63,223 bases of DNA from Sphaerotilus sp. Lineage in GTDB: Bacteria; Pseudomonadota; Gammaproteobacteria; Burkholderiales; Burkholderiaceae_C. Location of the stretch: positions 1-63,223 of the forward strand of contig JAAFKB010000008.1 of NCBI GenBank assembly GCA_013299055.1, read 5' to 3'. The notes under the pieces are model-generated. The model made no database searches, was not told where the DNA came from, and saw only the letters and a list, made by a program, of their open reading frames with translations. Shown in pieces: positions 61,132-63,223 of this stretch (position 1 is its first letter; each line of letters begins with the position of its first letter). A program made the position numbers and the translations under genes.

Positions 61132-61228
61132 GCCACGCCTCCCGCAGGCTGAAACCCATGCTTCAGCACTGCCTTGGATGTCGGTCCCGCAATGGGGGAC
61201 TTGAGACGTACCGGGCCGCTGCGGCGGT

Positions 61229-63223
61229 TCAGCGTACCTCCAGCACGCCCACGGGCACCTCGCCGAAGTTCTCCGGCGCGTACATCGCCTCGACCCGGCT
61301 CGGCGGCAGGGTGTAGCGACCGGCCGTGTTCAGGCGCAGCGTGTACTCGACCGTGTGCGTGCCGCGCGGCAGCCAGGCGTAGTAGGCCCGCCAGGCCTCC
61401 GGCAGGCGCTCCTCGTACACGCGCCAAGCGGCGCCGCTGGACTGCTCGCCGCGGGTGGCGATCTGTGCATCCCGGCCCAGCCCGTTGCCCAGCAGCGCCC
61501 CACCCGGCGGCACCGGGTCGCTGATCACCACCCAGCCGAGGTCGGCCATCGCCGTCACCTTGAGTTGCACGCGCAGCACGTCGCCGCGGGTCCACTGGCC
61601 AGCGGTCTTCTGCTCGACGCCGGTGACGCTGCGCTCGATGCGGTAGCCGGCGCTGAACGGCTGTTTCAGCGGCACGGCGGCGAGGCTTTGCAGGGCAACC
61701 CATGGCTTGCCAGTGCCCTGCTGCGTGACCGTCAGCGCGGCGGGTGTCGCAGAGACTGCAGCCGGCATCGCCCACGGCAGGCTCATCGCGCCGCCGCCGG
61801 CCTGCTTCGCCCAATCGAGTTCGCGTGTCGTCGTCCCGAGCGCGGCGCGGCTGCGGCCCGTGACCGGCGTGGACTCATGCACCTTCGAGAAACGGTCCAG
61901 CGCCAGCGTGGTCCAGACGTTGGCTGTGGTCGTCCCGAAAGCACCGCTGCGCTGGGCGTCGAGACGGGCCATCAGGCCAGTGACGAGGCGCGGCAGGTCT
62001 TCGTGCCAGCCCGCGCCGTCGTCCACTGCGGTGAGCAGCAGCCGCGCCGCGTTGGCGTCCGCGCCGGTCATCAGCCACCACCACGCGTCGCCCGCCTCGT
62101 CGGCGAACTTCAGCGTCGTGCCGCCCGCGACCAGCCGGGCGCGCAGCAGGTTGCGCGCTTCGTCCACCCGCTGCGCCTGCTGCGGAATGCCTTCGACCCG
62201 GCGCAGGATCGCCAGCCAGTCGAGCAGCGCCCCGGTCGGCCATTGCGTCGGTGCGATCTCCAGCGAGCCGAGCAGCCGCGCCGTCGCCCGGCCATGCCGC
62301 GACAGCGCCTCGATCGCGGCGAGCTTGCGCACGTCGCGCTCCAGCGCATCGCCACGCGGCGACGGCAGGCGCCGCTCCAGCCGGCCTTCGACAAACGCGG
62401 TCAGCCCCGCCAGCATCGCCTCACGCGGTGCGTCCGGAATCTTCCAACCCGCCGCCTGCGAGGCCGCCAGCACATACGCCGTCAGCGCATCGCTGCCCCC
62501 GCCCACACTGTCCGACGAGGGCGGGAAGTAGTGCGCCAGACCGTCGCGGTCGAGGTAGGTCGGCAGCTCGCCCACCAGCGTGGTCCACGCCGCCGTGTCG
62601 TGCAAGCCGATCGCCCGCGAGGTCTTCTGCTCCAGGCAGCGGTACGGGTACAGCTCGAAGTAGCGCCGGATGCCCGACAGCGCCCCGGCCAGCGTCGGCT
62701 TGAGCGTCACCTGCACGCCGCCCAGTCCTGGCAGCGCGTCCGCCGGCGGCGCCACCGGCCAGCTCACCGTGCCGTCGAGCTGGCGGATCGTCGCCTGCTG
62801 CACACGCACCGGGACAGACGGCTGCACCTGCTGCACGACCTTGATGCGGTCACGCGCCGGCTGGCCACCCGCGGCAACGCCGACCTCCTCGACGCCGCCT
62901 TCCCAGGTCAGCGTCGTCACGTCCTGCGGCACCATGACCTTCCAGCGCACTTCCGTGGCTGCACCCGCCGCGATCGACACCTGCTGCTCGGGCTGGCCGG
63001 TCAGCGTCGCCTTGACCTTCATCGCCCGCGCCGTCGTGTTGCGCAGCGTGTAGAGCGCCTCGAACTGGTCGCCGCCGCGCACCAGCGTCGGCAGGCCGGC
63101 GAGCATCTGCAGATCCTGGCTGACGCGGATCGACGCGCTGCCCGTGCCGAACTGGTCCACGCCGCTGGAGCCGCCACCCGTCACACCATCGGCGATCGCC
63201 ACCAAGCGGAAGCTCGTCAGCGA
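61229..63223 (-). CDS. yfhM: Bacterial alpha-2-macroglobulin, C-terminal part (cut by window edge)
   Basis: These are the last 664 residues of a large periplasmic lipoprotein-type protease trap. The thioester motif CLEQ is present at 62638-62627 within YPYRCLEQKTSRAIG. LPSPRGDALERDVRKLAAIE and the alpha-helical toroid repeats follow (about 62.6-61.8 kb). The receptor-binding-like end has VVISDPVPPGGALLGNG, RAYYAWLPRGTHTVEYTLRL and MYAPENFGEVP. In E. coli YfhM guards the periplasm together with PBP1C. The start and bait region lie beyond the window. The downstream gene here is a porin, not pbpC. Confidence 0.94.
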   Translation of the reverse strand, partial: SLTSFRLVAIADGVTGGGSSGVDQFGTGSASIRVSQDLQMLAGLPTLVRGGDQFEALYTLRNTTARAMKVKATLTGQPEQQVSIAAGAATEVRWKVMVPQDVTTLTWEGGVEEVGVAAGGQPARDRIKVVQQVQPSVPVRVQQATIRQLDGTVSWPVAPPADALPGLGGVQVTLKPTLAGALSGIRRYFELYPYRCLEQKTSRAIGLHDTAAWTTLVGELPTYLDRDGLAHYFPPSSDSVGGGSDALTAYVLAASQAAGWKIPDAPREAMLAGLTAFVEGRLERRLPSPRGDALERDVRKLAAIEALSRHGRATARLLGSLEIAPTQWPTGALLDWLAILRRVEGIPQQAQRVDEARNLLRARLVAGGTTLKFADEAGDAWWWLMTGADANAARLLLTAVDDGAGWHEDLPRLVTGLMARLDAQRSGAFGTTTANVWTTLALDRFSKVHESTPVTGRSRAALGTTTRELDWAKQAGGGAMSLPWAMPAAVSATPAALTVTQQGTGKPWVALQSLAAVPLKQPFSAGYRIERSVTGVEQKTAGQWTRGDVLRVQLKVTAMADLGWVVISDPVPPGGALLGNGLGRDAQIATRGEQSSGAAWRVYEERLPEAWRAYYAWLPRGTHTVEYTLRLNTAGRYTLPPSRVEAMYAPENFGEVPVGVLEVR

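Overview
This is a 63 kb piece of a very GC-rich chromosome with almost no non-coding space. Gene content and protein style (phasin-free hbd, yfhM/pbpC, ppx-ppk, YjbEFGH, RavA/ViaA, Tat and lipoprotein signals, abundant GGDEF/EAL proteins) point to a betaproteobacterium of the order Burkholderiales, most likely the Leptothrix/Sphaerotilus/Ideonella/Rubrivivax group. That placement is an inference from protein flavour and base composition. I see no tRNA, rRNA, CRISPR array or intact insertion sequence.

Layout. 1-6.1 kb (minus): the start of glnA with a nitrogen-type promoter (sigma-54 plus NtrC-like boxes), then overlapping genes for a molybdopterin-binding-fold protein, an EI24 membrane protein, a sterol-desaturase-type hydroxylase, a polysaccharide deacetylase, a beta-propeller lipoprotein and a Tat-exported dienelactone hydrolase. 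6.2-16 kb: polyphosphate genes ppx and ppk (ppk behind a Pho-box-like repeat), tusA, galU, a hydroxyacid-dehydrogenase-like protein lacking its catalytic residues, valS and hbd. 16-25.7 kb (plus): lipid kinase, lipoprotein, RavA/ViaA-type ATPase and VWA pair, a persulfide-dioxygenase-like hydrolase, AMP nucleosidase, a diguanylate cyclase, nitronate monooxygenase and an ABM protein. 27.5-33.2 kb (plus): an exopolysaccharide cassette of one GT4 glycosyltransferase and a GfcABCD/YjbEFGH set in which the A protein has a new N-terminal domain and the C and D proteins are fused. 33.2-39 kb: a nuclease-helicase fusion facing DUF3626, SGNH hydrolase, Mrr-like and YdjM-like genes. 39-45 kb: a glyoxalase II-type hydrolase, two regulators, an M48 protease, AmpG, a flavin reductase and trxC behind a perfect 14-bp dyad. 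45-46 kb is a small, locally AT-richer patch with two tiny genes. 46-51.5 kb (plus): a hybrid histidine kinase translationally coupled to a REC-GGDEF-EAL protein, then a DUF59-like protein. 51.5-63.2 kb (minus): an SDR, pbpC and, at the far end, the alpha-2-macroglobulin gene yfhM.

The most interesting stretch is between yfhM and pbpC, genes that are neighbours in E. coli and, as I recall, in many proteobacteria. Here about 6.7 kb separates them. It holds a porin / periplasmic-binding-protein / GGDEF-EAL cassette, a gene relic, and a tightly coupled pair of an AAA/STAND-type ATPase and a partner protein. The partner's first half has host-like base composition and carries a WAWR motif. Its second half drops abruptly to about 42% GC. 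This looks like a modular conflict or defence system with an exchangeable C-terminal domain, and is my best candidate for an undescribed system.

A second window-wide signal is promoter architecture. At least ten genes have a -10-like hexamer (GACAAT, TAGAAT, TATGCT, TAGGAT or TAGGCT) 5-7 bases before the ATG and no ribosome binding site. This implies leaderless mRNAs and was used here to choose several start codons.
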